From the NCBI GenBank assembly GCA_029891385.1, contig CM057225.1, positions 14,635,498 to 14,699,497 of the forward strand: a stretch of DNA of 64,000 nucleotides, given 5' to 3'. The notes below the pieces were generated by a model. The model did no database searches, had not been told where the DNA came from, and saw only the letters and a list, made by a program, of their open reading frames with translations. Positions 47,552-60,498 of the stretch are shown piece by piece; positions within the stretch are counted from its first letter, which is position 1, and each line of letters begins with the position of its first letter. This DNA is from Erythroxylum novogranatense. Taxonomy: Eukaryota; Streptophyta; Magnoliopsida; Malpighiales; Erythroxylaceae. The translations under genes and the position numbers were made by a program.

Positions 47552-50500
47552 TGCTGGACCCCGATTTTGAAGTAAAAATAAGAAATATTTATAAGTAGAT
47601 GAGTTGATTGAAATGAAGTTAAATAGTAAAAATTAAAAAGAGAAAATGTGAAAATATGAAAATTGTGTAATAGTTGACTTTTTGGCCTTTGAAAGTTGAC
47701 TTTTGATTTAGGCATAATTTGATAAAATGGTCTTCTGGAAACTTGTAGATTATGTTAAGAGCTTTCTGTAGACATAAAGTTTGCAATTTTTCGATATGAG
47801 GAGTGAAAGTTATGTTCAGTTAAAGTTTATGTTTGATAAGGTTGACTTTTGACTTTAATTATGATGACTGAATCTTTGACTAAGAAATTAACCTAGTTAG
47901 AGGTTAATTGAGCTTTGATGTTCTTCATGAAAATTGAAGGATTTGTTTTGATCTTTATTTCGATATAAAGTATGCAATTTTTCGATCTCGGAATAATAAG
48001 TTATGATTTTTTACAAGTTTGTATAGAGGATAGTATCTTTGACCGAAAAATGGACTTTCGTAGGAGTCGAATTGAGTTTTATGTCCTTCGTGAAAGATTT
48101 AAAGCTTCCCTCAAGCTTTCTATAGAGACTAAGTTTGTCAAAATTGGAGTCCGGGATTAAGAGTTATGAATTTCGGAAGTTTTGGATTTTAAGTGAAAAA
48201 AAATGAAATTGATTCATCCCCGTCGCTAGGGCGACGTATCGCCCTAGTGATGTCGAGCGTTTCGCTCGCATTGCTAGGGCGACGCATCGCCCTCGCGACG
48301 GCAGGCGTTCCGCCCGCGTCACCAGGGCGACGCGTCGCCAGGGCGATCTTGCCCGCACGACGCCGTTTTGATTCTTTGGTTTTCTTGACTTTACTTTCTC
48401 AAATTCGACCTTTGTTCACTATTTTGTTTATAACTTTTCTGTCCGACATCTGATTGAGTTGATTCTTACGGCGTTGGATTCCTAAGATAATTTCCTACAT
48501 CGTCATGAGAAATTTATAATTTTATGAGATTAAATTAATGGTGATTAATTTAATCAAAGTGAGTCAGAAAATTTTCTGAGCATAGTTCAGTGTTTTGTGA
48601 AATTCGGGACCTGTAGAGATCCGATTGAAGCGATTCTTAAGGCGAAATAAATATAAGACAAGGGGCTACAAATCATATGAAGACATGAAATGTCAATTTT
48701 TCCCCTAAGACTTATAATTTCTGAATTTAAGTTCGGATTAGGGTGAAATTTTTGAGTTAGGAACACCTGAGAGTATTTTGAGTATAACTTTTGATCTGGG
48801 AATCGAAATGAGGCGATTCTTGTTTTGAATTAAACTAGAGACATAAGGCTACAATTGTTAAGAAGACATCGAGTTTCAATTGTGGGATTAAGAATGTGAA
48901 ATTGTGGACAGAAATAATCGTACATGGAAAATATGTTAGAATGTGGATATACCCGAACTGTTTTGCACATAACTTTTGGTGTAGTGATCCGAATTGAGCG
49001 CGGTCAGTGGCGTTGGATTCTTATGATTGAGAGGAACATTTCTCTAGAAGGAAGTTTGGATAAATTCCTTCATCTTGATAGTCTTGAATCAACCCAAGTA
49101 AGCATGACTTTAAGCTTTGAATGGAGGTAAAATGGTCAATTAACCATCATTTAATGAAACACATATGGTGATGTCGTTTTTGGCATATTAAAAGCCACGA
49201 AAGTGGCTGAGAAATTCAGAAGAAAAGGAAGAAGAAAATAAGAAGAAGAATGGAGAAGGAGTTTCGGTTTTGGGAAAAAGAAGAGGGAGAAAGGTAAGTT
49301 TTAATTTTTCTACTCAATTCTTAAGGCTTTTGGGATTTTTCCAAGAAGGAAAAGAGTGGAGAATGATGAGAGCTTCCTAAGGAACCAAGAAAATTCGAAT
49401 TTGGTGGAGAAATGAGGTAAGAGAAAATTTTCAACTTTGAGTTTTTGTTGAGTTTTTGATTGAGAAATATAGATACTGATATGGGTTTGTGATTTATGAA
49501 GTTGATTTTGATATATATGTTTTAGGTTGGGTTTAATTTTGGATGGAAATTTGTTTAAAGTTTAGGCAAAATTTTATGGTTGAGGATTTGGTGAATTTTT
49601 GGTTTTGTGGAATATGAAATTAGTTTTGAAAAAATTGTGAATTATGATATAGAATTTGTGAAAATTGGGTTAGGCCAATTTTGAAAATTGGGGATTTTTG
49701 AAATTGGTGGTGTAGATATTTTGGAATTAATGTGAATTGATGAATTGTGAAGTTAGTTTTAAAAATTAAGTTATTTATGAGATTGAATTTGGGTGTATTG
49801 GTTTAGGCCAATTTTGAAAATTGGGGATTTTCAAAATTGGAGATTGAAATAGCTTGGAAATATGATAATTATGAATTTCCGATAGTTAATTTTGAGAATT
49901 ATGCAAATTATAATGATGAAATTGAATGATTATGGCGTAGGTCGATTTTAATTGAATGAAGGAAAGAAGCAAGGATCAAATTGGAGCTAGGATCAAGTTT
50001 CTGGCAATAATTCGAGGTGGGTAGCATATTTATATTTTGATTTGTAAGCTTAATACAAATTTTGAAAAATTAAAAGAAAGTAAAAGTTTGGAATTTTGAT
50101 CACTTATTGTTTTTGGAAATGTTTGAAAATAAGAATTAATTTAAGGTTTGAAATTATGATTCCTAAGTGATTTCTGAAAAATTATTACAAGCTTAAATTC
50201 ATTGTTTTAAATGATTTGCTAAATCGTTAGAAATTTCTGAAACTGTATTTATTATGTACGCATTGATAAATATGCATATTGTTGCAATTATTGATTGATT
50301 GAATTATATGATATGTGTGAATTTGTGAGATTGTTTTAAGTTGATGAAATAATGTTAGAAAAGTAAAATTTTGGAAAGTGCCTTCGGGCAATTTGAATTT
50401 CCGTTTTGATATGTGTTATGTGGGTTTGGTAGGTCCTTTGGTGAGTCGGTTGTTGTCTCTATGTATATAGCCTTCTCTCACGTGCTGCCGAGGTACGAAC

Positions 50501-53135
50501 TCCGATTTGAGTCCTTCACGGCTAACTGGACCTATACGCGAAAGTGTAGTACGTTTCGTTCACGACTGCACGGGACCGCTATGCGGGGCTGCGCAAGATC
50601 GCTCGCTTGGACCCAGCTGCACCATTCGATATGTTATGTGTTTTCAATTTTGTTTCTGTATGTTGCATTCATATTTATGAAAAATTCGAGAAGGTTGAAA
50701 AAAAAATGAAAAAAGTGAGATTATTATGAAAAGTTTGAAAATATGAAAAAGGGTTTGAGGAAAAAGTTTGAAAAATATGAAAAAAAAGGTTTGAGGAAAT
50801 TGTTTGAAAAATTATACCGGATATCGAATAGTTTGAGTCTAAGGAATTCCAACGCGACGCTTTTCGTTGTTCTTTATTTCCAGATGTCGGATGTGTTTGC
50901 TTTGGTTCGATCTGTTGCGTATCCGTTATCGCTAGGGCGACGCATCGCCCTTACGACGGCAGGCGTTCCGCCCGCGTCACCAGGGCGATCTTGCCCGCAC
51001 GACGCCGTTTTGATTCTTTGGTTTTCTTGACTTTACTTTCTCAAATCCGACCTTTGTTCACTATTTTATTTATAACTTTTCCGTCCGACATCCGATTGAG
51101 TTGATTCTTACGGCGTTGGATTCCTAAGACAATTCCCTACATCCTCATAGGAAATTTATAATTTTATGAGATTAAATTAATGGTGATTAATTTAATCAAA
51201 GTGAGTCGGAAAAGTTTCCGAGCATAGTTCAGTGTTTTGTGAAATTCGGGATCTGTAGAGATCCGATTGAAGCGATTCTTGAGGCGAAATAAAGATAAGA
51301 CAAGGGGCTACAAATCATATGAAGACATGAAATGTCAATTTTGCCCCTAAGACTTTTAATTTCTGAATTTAATTTCGGATTAGGGTGAAATTTGTGGGTT
51401 AGGAACACCTGAGAGTATTTTGAGTATAACTTTTGATCTGGGAATCGAAATGAGGCGATTCTTGTTTTGAATTAAACTAGAGACATAAGGCTACAATTTT
51501 TAAGAAGACATCGAGTTTCAATTCTGGGATTAAAAATGTGAAATTTTGGACGGAATTAATCGTACATGGAAAATATGTTAGAATGTGGATATACCCGAAC
51601 TGTTTTGCGCATAACTTTTGGTGTAGTGATCCGAATTGAGCGCGGTCAGTGGCGTTGGATTCGTATGATTGAGAGGAACATTTCTCTAGTAAAGTACCTT
51701 CGGGCAATTTGAATTTCCATTTTCGATATGTGTTATGTGGGTTTGGTAGGTCCTTTGGTGAGTCAGCGCTGTCTCTATGTGTATAGCCTTCTCTCGGCTG
51801 CCTGCTAGTGGCACGGAGCTCCGATTTCGGACTCCTTCAAGGCTACACTGGACCGCTATGCGGGAAAGTGTAGTACGTTCTGTTCACGACTGCACGGGAC
51901 CGCTATGCGGGATTGTGCAGTACGTTCTGGTTGGACCTAGCCAGACCATTCTGATATGTTATGTGTTTTCAATTTTGTTTCTGTATGTTGCATTCATATT
52001 TATGAAAAATTCGAGAAGGTTGAAAAAAAATGAGAAAAAGTGAGATTATTATGAAAAGTTTGAAAATATGAAAAAGGGTTTGAGGAAAAAGTTTGAAAAA
52101 TATGAAAAAAAGGTTTGAGGAAATTGTTTGAAAAATTATAAAGTTTGAAAAAAATTAGCCCTTTTGGCAAAAAGCTTATGAAAAATTGATTTATGCTTAT
52201 TTGTCATTTTGTAAATGTGTTATCCACGAGCTTCCGAGCTCACCCCCCTTTCATCCCCATCCCCATCTGCTGGTTTCGAGCAGGAGATCGGATGAAAGAA
52301 TGTGAAGATGTCAGTTTCGACATTTGTATAAGTTAGATTTTGAGAAATTAGGATTTTAGTATGAATTTGTATATGGCTTAAGATAAGTTTGGAAAAGTGT
52401 ACTTGCGTATAAGGTTGAGTTTTGTGTATGGTTTTAGAATTTGTGTATGAAATTGAGTATGAATTTGGAAATGAGATTGAGTTATGAGATCAATATATTG
52501 TATTATAGTTATGAGAATGTTTTAGAATTAAGATTGCGTTTGTTCTGCTGAGATCCCGGACGGAGGGTCCGGTTGATTTTGATATGTGTATGATTGTTTG
52601 GGCATTTAGAAGTGTGTTTTTCGATACTTTGTAGGTTTGGGTTAGAATAAATGCAGCCGTTATGCTGCCGAATTTTCGATAAAATTGGGATAAAAATGGA
52701 ATTTGAGATTTGTATGGATAAATAAGAATATGATCAGATTTAGAGATTTGCATGAGAATGATTTTCCAAAAGTGGAATTTAGTTGTGTGATTTGAATGAG
52801 GTTGACTAATGAGGTAAGAAATGAGAATAAGAAAAGAAAAAAAAATATACTGGATATCGAATAGTTTGAGTCTAAGGAATTCCAACGCGACGCTTTTCGC
52901 TGTTCTTTATTTCCGGATGTCGGATGTGTTTGCTTTGGTTCGATCTGTTGCGTATCCGTTTGCGATTCGTATCCGATTCGCTTATTCGATTCGTTTCGGT
53001 TTGTTGTGATACGTTTCGCTATTTTTCGCTTCCACATTCGCTTTGCTTCTGCTTTGATTCCGCTTCGGTTGTTTCGTTTCCTCCGTTCTTTCACTTTTCT
53101 GGTTGGGATCCGGTTTTCCGGATCGGGTCCCAACA
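47552..53135 (+). repeat. Enlarged 5' LTR with internal duplications
   Basis: It starts TGCTGGACCCC and ends GGGTCCCAACA. Its middle carries repeated blocks: about 48271-49050 is repeated at 50930-51688, and about 50374-50806 at 51691-52140. An LTR-end segment (TCTAAGGAATTCCAACGC) appears near 50837 and again near 52874. The order suggests recombination between LTR copies. CpG-rich palindromic cassettes lie at 48225-48362 and 50930-51005. Confidence 0.75.
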
Positions 53136-53139
53136 TAGA

Positions 53140-53153
53140 TGGTATCAGAGCCC
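53140..53153 (+). promoter_or_regulatory. Primer-binding site of the non-coding element
   Basis: TGGTATCAGAGCCC lies four bases after the 5' LTR and matches initiator methionine tRNA. Confidence 0.9.
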
Positions 53154-53747
53154 AGTATTAGGATCTTAACTGGGCACATAAGATTGATAAGAATGTGTGA
53201 GGATAAGGTTGAATTGGTGAAGATATGCTTAGTGATCATTTGATTTTGATGAAAGAAATATGATTGTCTTTAGGAATTTGAAATTGATGTGTATGATTAT
53301 TTGACGAATTCAAGTGATTGATTCGATTTGGGTGTTAAGAATATGATCGATTTGCAGAGTGTATTGAGGAACTTAAGATTAGAATTTCTTGATAAATCGT
53401 GATGAATTGATATAGATGAAAGAATGATGACATAATGAGTTGAACCATATCAGGGTTCCTTAAGAAATGGACCATTAATTTGTGTCCATATATGAAGAAA
53501 TAATGAATTATGAATATAGTGATTTGATATGAAATGGTTAGTGTGAGATACAAGATGTGAAATAGTGTAAAGAGATTGGGATATATATATATGATGAGGA
53601 AATTAGATAAGAGAATGTAATTGATTATGATTTTTGGAAAGAAATTAGTAAGAAAGTGCTTGATGATCTTTGTTTAGAAAGAAATTTATGCAAGAATGAG
53701 TTACTTGGAGTTTAAGTAAGTATGAATTTCGAGGACGAAATTCTTTT

Positions 53748-53761
53748 AAGAGGGGGAGAAA
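53748..53761 (+). promoter_or_regulatory. Polypurine tract of the non-coding element
   Basis: AAGAGGGGGAGAAA directly precedes the 3' LTR. It is preceded by TTTCGAGGACGAAATTC, a sequence common just upstream of the tract in plant gypsy elements. Confidence 0.85.
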
Positions 53762-54741
53762 TGTTGGACCCCGATTTTGAAGTAAAAATAAGAAATATTT
53801 ATAAGTAGATGAGTTGATTGAAATGAAGTTAAATAGTAAAAATTAAAAAGAGAAAATGTGAAAATATGAAAATTGTGTAATAGTTGACTTTTTGACCTTT
53901 GAAAGTTGACTTTTGATTTAGGCATAATTTGATAAAATGGTCTTCTGGAAACTTGTAGATTATGTTAAGAGTTTTCTGTAGACATAAAGTTTGCAATTTT
54001 TTGATATGGGGAGTGAAAGTTATGTTCAGTCAAAGTTTATGTTTGATAAGGTTGACTTTTGACTTTAATTATGATGACTGAATCTTTGACTGAGAAATTA
54101 ACCTAGTTAGAGGTTAATTGAGCTTTGATGTTCTTCATGAAAATTGAAGGATTTGTTTTGATCTTTATTTCGATATAAAGTATGCAATTTTTCGATCTCG
54201 GAATAATAAGTTATGATTTTTTACAAGTTTGTATAGAGGATAGTATCTTTGACCGAAAAATGGACTTCCGTAGGAGTCGAATTGAGTTTTATGTCCTTCT
54301 TGAAAGATTTAGAGCTTCCCTCAAGCTTTCTATAGAGACTAAGTTTGTCAAAATTGGAGTCCGGGATTAAGAGTTATGAATTTCGGAAGTTTTGGATTTT
54401 AAGTGAAAAGAAAAAAAAATTATACCGGATTTTCGCATCGGATTAGTCTAAGGAATTCCAACGCAATTATGTTCATTTGATCGTTTGCTTTGATTTTTGT
54501 GCTCGGATGTCGGATCTGTTCTACTTGATTTCGTTTCGCTTTGAAATCTATTCGTTAGGTTCTATACAACTTCGATTTGTTTTGTTACGAATTGATTCCG
54601 AATTCGACTTTCGAAATCTGTTCATTTAATTCGTTTTCGCTATTGGCTTCCGCATTTTGTTTTCGATCCGAAATTTTCGTTTCCATCCGATTCCGCTTCC
54701 TTCGTTCGGTTGGGATCCGGTTCCCAGATCGGGTCCCAACA
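53762..54741 (+). repeat. Short 3' LTR of the non-coding element
   Basis: A 980-bp LTR running TGTTGGACCCC...GGGTCCCAACA. Near 54412 it jumps from the shared first 650 bp straight to the LTR-end segment. All the middle blocks of the 5' LTR are absent. Confidence 0.85.
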
Positions 54742-55576
54742 GGGTATATGAAAAAACATGAATAAGGAATGTGTAAGATTCATATCTTGTTTTTACATGG
54801 ATGATGATCAATGATTCATGAATTGATATAGAGATATTTTAGAGTTAGAATGAATCCTTAATGAATGTAAAATGAAAGTAAAAATGAAGTTAAATATGTG
54901 TAATAAGTTGATGATGAATGTGTATATATGTGTACGTTCTGTTATTAGTGTTTATAATCAATCATGAACTATAATTTGTTTATGGATGATATTGAGTTGA
55001 AATGGAGTTTAAATAATGGAAAAATGAGGAGAAATTGAATTAGAAATCATAGACAAGATTAAGGTAGTGAGTGTAGTAAGTAAAGAGTTAGAATCTGGAA
55101 AATTGGAAGATGAGTCCTAATTATGCTTTTGTGAAAGTTCACCGCGGCCAACTCCTTGGTTCTATGTAGCCAACTTGAAGGATTTCCTCTCTAGAAAAGT
55201 TTATCGTGGCCAACTATTGGGTTCGCCTCGGCCAACTTGTAGGAATTCACGAGGAATTTTCCTCTTTGGAAAAGTTCACCACGGCAAACTTTCCTACATA
55301 ACTTAAACATGCTTTGGTATTTTAACTATAACTTGTTTTGTAATTATCCAAATGGAATGATTTTTGATTTGGAGTAAACTAGAGACATAGGAATACAAAT
55401 TTTTTGAAAAAATTGAGTTTTAATTTAGTCTCTAAGAATTTCAATTTCTGGATGGAATTTGAGTACAGAACACTGTTCCGGTATAAAAACAAAATGAAAA
55501 ATTTTAGGGTATAACTTTCAGATTACTGAACCTAATTGAATGATCTTTGTGTCATTAGAACCTTAAGATATAAGAG

Positions 55577-56494
55577 AACAATTTTATAGAAGAAAGCATT
55601 GCTAAATTACTCCATTTTTCTTGTCAAAATGTTCATGAAAAATAGACCCGAAGGTTTGGAAATTTGGAGATGTTATAAGAAGAAATGAGAGTATGGATAA
55701 TGTTTCATCTTATAATGTTAGAATAACATTAATGAGTGAATTGTTGATATTAAAGTACCAAAGGAATGAGTATAATGAAATGAAGATGTTCATATGATTG
55801 TAGTTATGATTCAAAGGAGATGAGTAATGAGTATCTAGTAAAAGTGAATGAGAATTGGATATTATGAAGGCAAATAATGCTAAAAATGAGAATGTGCATA
55901 AGATGTGAAATTTGATAATATACCCGGGATTGTCATTAAGCATGCATTGTACTTATTCCATATACACATTTGTGCATAAAGGAATACTTATAATTTGTGA
56001 AATTTTTAATGTGAGTGCTTCGTGTGTATTGTATAAACAATTTTCTAGAAGAAAGTATTGCTAAATTACTCCATTTTTCTTGTCAAAATATTCCTGGAAA
56101 ATAGAGTTGAAGGTCTGGAATTTTGGAGATGTTATAAGAAGAAATGAGAGTTTGGATAATGTTTGATCTTATAATGTTAGAATAACATTAATGAGTGAAT
56201 TGTTGATATTAAAGTACCAAAGTCATGAGTATAATGAAATGAAGATGTTCATATGATTGTAGTTATGATTCAAAGGAGATGAGTAATGAGTATCTAGTAA
56301 AAGTGAACAAGAATTGGATATTATAAAAGCAAATAATGCTAAAAATGAGAATGTACATAAGATGTGAAATTTGATAATATACCCGGGATTGTCATTGAAC
56401 ATGCGTTGTACTTATTCCATATACATAATTGTGCATAAAGGAATACTTAGAATTTGTACAATTTTTAATGTGTGTGCATCATGTGTGTTGCATA
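55577..56494. repeat. 459-bp tandem duplication
   Basis: 55577-56035 and 56036-56494 are head-to-tail copies with only scattered differences. Both contain TTTCTTGTCAAAAT, CTAGTAAAAGTGAA and ATACCCGGGATTGTCATT. The reverse-oriented LTR at the window end has a single relative of this block (63690-64000). Confidence 0.85.
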
Positions 56495-56914
56495 ATTTTG
56501 ATGTGCAGGATAAACGTTTGCATTCAGACGTTTTCAGATCACGGAATCTAATGTTAACTTAGAGTGTACTGTGAGTCAACCTAAATGGTCTCATTTATTT
56601 GTTTGTTCTGATTTCAATTTCTGCATTGAATGACTACGGATTTGATTATTACGCAATGCGAATATGATTGATGTGAATATGCTGATTCTGGACATTGAAT
56701 GTCTGAGGAGTTTGGTAAATGTGAGAACATTGAAGTTCTCATTGTCTATGAATATGAAAGAAATATGTGTTTTCTCAACTTAATTGTTGAATGTCGGATC
56801 AAGGTCCAAAGATGAATATGAAATTGAATGTGAATCTGAAAGCTTGTGATAGACTAAAATTATAAGAATGTGATGTGTTTCATTACATGAATGAATGCAT
56901 GAAAGATAAAGGAA

Positions 56915-57013
56915 GTTATGATCAGAGTAGTCACTGAAAAAACTTAAAGCTCAAAAAGTGAAAAAGAGCCTTAGGCTCAGTGGTAAATGTACCCGGTATC
57001 CACTAAAGGATAC
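56915..57013 (+). other. Hairpin-array module, 5' half, split by solo LTR 4
   Basis: The 5' arm GTTATGATC (56915-56923) can pair with GATCACAAC (60172-60180) beyond the inserted solo LTR. Inner inverted repeats are GAGCCTTAGGCTC (56966) and GTATCCACTAAAGGATAC (56996-57013), with a second GTATCC...GGATAT just after the insertion (60133). Where other copies have GACC with GGTC, this one has GATC with GATC, so both sides changed together. Confidence 0.55.
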
Positions 57014-57030
57014 GGGACATTATCTGATAC

Positions 57031-60000
57031 TGTTAGGCCCCAAATTTTTTATTATTTATTTATTTATTGATTTACTTGACTTATTCTTTATTTTTGTTTT
57101 AATTGTTTTAATTATGTGTGTATCTATATATGCATTTGTTGAGTCTTGATTTAGTTAGTATGATTGGGAATTGGAAATTTTGAAGTTAAAGTGAAGGGTT
57201 AGAATTAATTGGATTAATTGGTAGCAGGCTTGTGATATGTGTAGAGCCATATGAGACAAATAAGGGCTTGTTGGATGGAATGGGCTTTGGGAAAGAATAG
57301 AATAAGTAGATTGAGGAGAGCCCAAAAGGAAATGCAAGTGAGCTTTAAAGGAGTATCAAAATTACATAGTTTTGAGGTAGGCTTTTAAGTTGAGACATAA
57401 ATGAATTAAAGGAAGAGAAGGAAGCAAGTTGTCGTAGACCTAAAGGAAAGAAGAGAAAGCAAAATCGTGAGCTAAGAAGAAAGAAGGAGCTTTCGGCCAA
57501 GAGGAAGAGAGTCGTAGGAAGCTTGAAGAAGAGGAAAAAGAAGAGAAATCTACTTGTTAGAGGTAAGTTCCATCTTTGTTTATGATAGGTTCGAAAATGG
57601 GATGAAATGGAAGTTAGGGTTTGTGTAGAGTTGAAGAAAGAAAGAAGAGAAGGTGAAATCAAAGGGATTTTAGGATTTCTAAGTTAGGGTTTTGGTTTTT
57701 CTGACATAAATGGCTTATGGGTAGGTTAGGTTTAAAGTTTATTTTACCTTTCCTTGATTTTATGAATGCTATGCCTTTCTTTTAGAATATATTTATTAAA
57801 TGGAGTGTGATTTAATTGAAGGAACTCACGAAAACCCCACTCAAGACAAGGAGGAAGGGCAATCTTGAATTCGGATTCCGACGTTAGGTGGGTAACATTT
57901 TTATAGTTGTTGTGTAATGGGAAAATGCCCTATGTGTGTTATCTTTGTTAAATTGTGTGTATATTGAAAGTGTATTCCTTTGATTTGAAAGAAAAGAATG
58001 AAACTATGACGATTCGATGCAATGAAAGAAGCATAAAATGCTATTCTTGTGTTTGAATATGTGAGCATAAATTGGTTGTGATTGGGCGAGAGAGAACCTA
58101 TTTCGTTAAGTCACGTACACGTTGACCCCTTAGCCTTCTCCCGGCTGCCCGCTTGAGGCCTACGAGATCCGAAGATGGACTCGTCGTGTTTACGGTAAAC
58201 TTCAGTTTTCATCGTGTTTATGGAACTCTCGAGCCAATTGTGTGCATTTCAACATTTTTGAGTATATGATGCATAATATGTGTTTTAATTGATAGAAGAT
58301 TCCATGTTATGCTTTATGTGATGATTTTGGCTAATTTATGATTTATGTGATGAAGTTGATTTATTTGTGCTTTATATGATAGATTGCAAACGTTTCGGAT
58401 TCTTTTATGTGTTGTATGGCTCATTACTCGATGGCTATAAAGGTGTTAGCCAATGAGCCGTGTTTGCTCACCTCATTCTCCCTCCTCAGGTGCAAATTCT
58501 AGTTGATCGCGGAACCTTGTAAGACATCGGGCATAACTCCAAGAATCTTATACACTTTTGTATTAAGTTAGTAACTAGCTTTCGGAATGGCTTTATAAGC
58601 ATATTAAGCATTGAGCATCTCATATGTTGTATTTTGGTACTTGATTCTTGATGGATATGATGAATATGCGGATATGTAATTAAAGCTATGATTGAACTCT
58701 TGAAGGATTGATAAAGAGAATGAGAGCTCTAGTACTCTCTTCTTCATGTGAATTTGTTGATTTGCGATCTGTGTGTGGCCTTGAAAAAGGAAGTGTATGA
58801 GTCCTTTTAATTGTTGAGTTGTTGTTGGGTTTTGTATTGGGATAGCTTGCTGGAATTTGCAAAGGTTTAGGAGCTGTTGAAATCTGGGCTGATGTGTTCA
58901 TATGGTAGATTTTAGGTGTATTGAGTAGTGCTGCAATTTCTGGACTGTCATAGACCGAATAGGATCATTTGGTCTTATTGAGAGTGGGAGGCGAGCTGTA
59001 GAGCTTGTCCATGATGTATTACGAGCTATTTTAGGGTGTGTTAATTGGTAAATATGAGTTGTTAGAATTAAGTGCAGGTGCTGTCAAAATGATAGATGTA
59101 TATTAGCAGAACTTTGATTCCATATGCGACCTATATAGAGTTGGATTTTGTCCTTATGGTCTTCATGAAAGTTGTAGATCGTTCTCTTACCTTTCTATAG
59201 CCACCAAGTTTGTTAAATTTGGAGTTTTGGATCAAAAGTTATGGTGTTTGCAAGTCCTGGTACTGTTTAGGAGGAGCTAGTCGATCGGTCTTGGAGTAAA
59301 CTTTTGATTTTCTTAAAGGCCGAGCTTGTCTTTGGGTTCTTCTTGAAAATGGTAGAGCTTTCTCTTAGCTTTCCAACGAAATAAACCGTGTCTGATTTGG
59401 AGCTCGGAGTCAAAATTTATAAGGGTTTGAAGTCTAATAGGTCGGATCGCTGGACAGGTCGTTCGGCCATGAGTGCTTGGCTTAACATTGAGCGCCCAAA
59501 GACTCGCCTGGGTAGCTCGTGTTTGGGGTCAGTTTTTGGCCGACCGACCCCTCTCCCTTCTTTTGGCCATAACTTTTTAGTCCAACCTCCGATTAAGCTG
59601 ATTTTCGAAGCGTTGGACTCCTAAGAAAATTTTCTATCTTTTTATACCTGATTTATCAGTATTGCTTTTAAATTGTAAAAAGTGGTTTGAAATAAAGTGT
59701 GATGGTCGGTCAATAAAGTCTGAATATACTTCACTTATTTTGAAATATCTTGAGCTATAGAGCTCCGATCGGGTCTATTCTTATTTAAATTAAACTAGAG
59801 ACGAAAATCTACAAGTTTTATGAAGGAGCCGATCGACAATTTAGCCTCTAAGATTTTATATTTCTGACTTGAAGTCGGTAGAGTGTCGGTTTTGATTGTT
59901 TTCTTCAGATAGTATTTTAAGCATAACTTTTTCATTTCTAATCCGAATTGAGCGTTTTCAGTGGTGTTAGAATCGTTAGATCATGAGGAACAAATGTCCT

Positions 60001-60122
60001 TAAGAAGTCGATCTGAATTTCCCTTTGAAGGTTTACCCAAATTGTGGTCAGTGTGTGGTCGGTTTTGGGTCTGCTATGCTTGTGTGTTTTCGAATGTTGG
60101 GCCTCGGAGACGGGGTCCAACA
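57031..60122 (+). mobile_element. Solo LTR 4, family B
   Basis: A 3,092-bp sequence runs TGTTAGGCCCC...GGGGTCCAACA, flanked by GATAC (57026-57030 and 60123-60127). It has no coding region. It shares with other family B LTRs a TTCTCCCGGCTGCCCGCT-like block (58134-58160), units starting CTTCATGAAAGTTGTAGATC (59160) and TTCTTGAAAATGGTAGAGC (59338), and the TCCGATTAAGCTGATTTTCG-like block (59587). It interrupts the hairpin array of the surrounding family A LTR. Confidence 0.88.
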
Positions 60123-60498
60123 GATACAGCTCGGTATCCACTAAGGGATATGAGCTAGTAAATAGGCACTCGATCACAACAAAGTAATAAATAAAATTAA
60201 GTTTCATGTGCATTGCATTATAAGTGATATGTTTATTTTTAAATGATTGAAATGATTGATTTGACTGCTCTGAATGTGATGATATATATTAAATGAAGTG
60301 ATATAAATTATGTGAAAATATGTTTCGATGTGTTATGTGATTGAGTGAGCTATCGAAGATGGTCACTTATTGAGCTTGCAAAAACTCACTCAAAATTTGC
60401 AATATTTTTCAGGCTTCGAAGAGTTATCCCATTAGGCTAACAGGAGTACAGCCACTGCATTCAAACAAGAGATAGAGGTCAGCATCAGTTCGCATCTG

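Larger units (their letters stand above)
47552..54741 (+). mobile_element. Non-coding LTR retrotransposon (LARD/TRIM-like), family B
   Basis: The element is flanked by GGGTA (47547-47551 and 54742-54746). It has a 5' LTR (47552-53135), a primer site (53140-53153), a 626-bp interior without coding sequence, a polypurine tract (53748-53761) and a 3' LTR (53762-54741). The LTRs are very unequal: 5,584 against 980 bp. They share the first 650 bp almost perfectly (about 2 differences in 145 sites at the start) and the last 300 bp less well. It lacks all proteins and must have moved with enzymes of another element. It is inserted in the family A LTR. Confidence 0.85.

Noticed and set aside
47972..48160. 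Near-identical 62-codon frames at 47972 and 54182
   Set aside because: Their similarity reflects the two LTRs of one element and not a conserved gene.
52660..53136. Minus-strand frame of 158 codons
   Set aside because: It runs backwards through the end of a 5' LTR and shows no domain.
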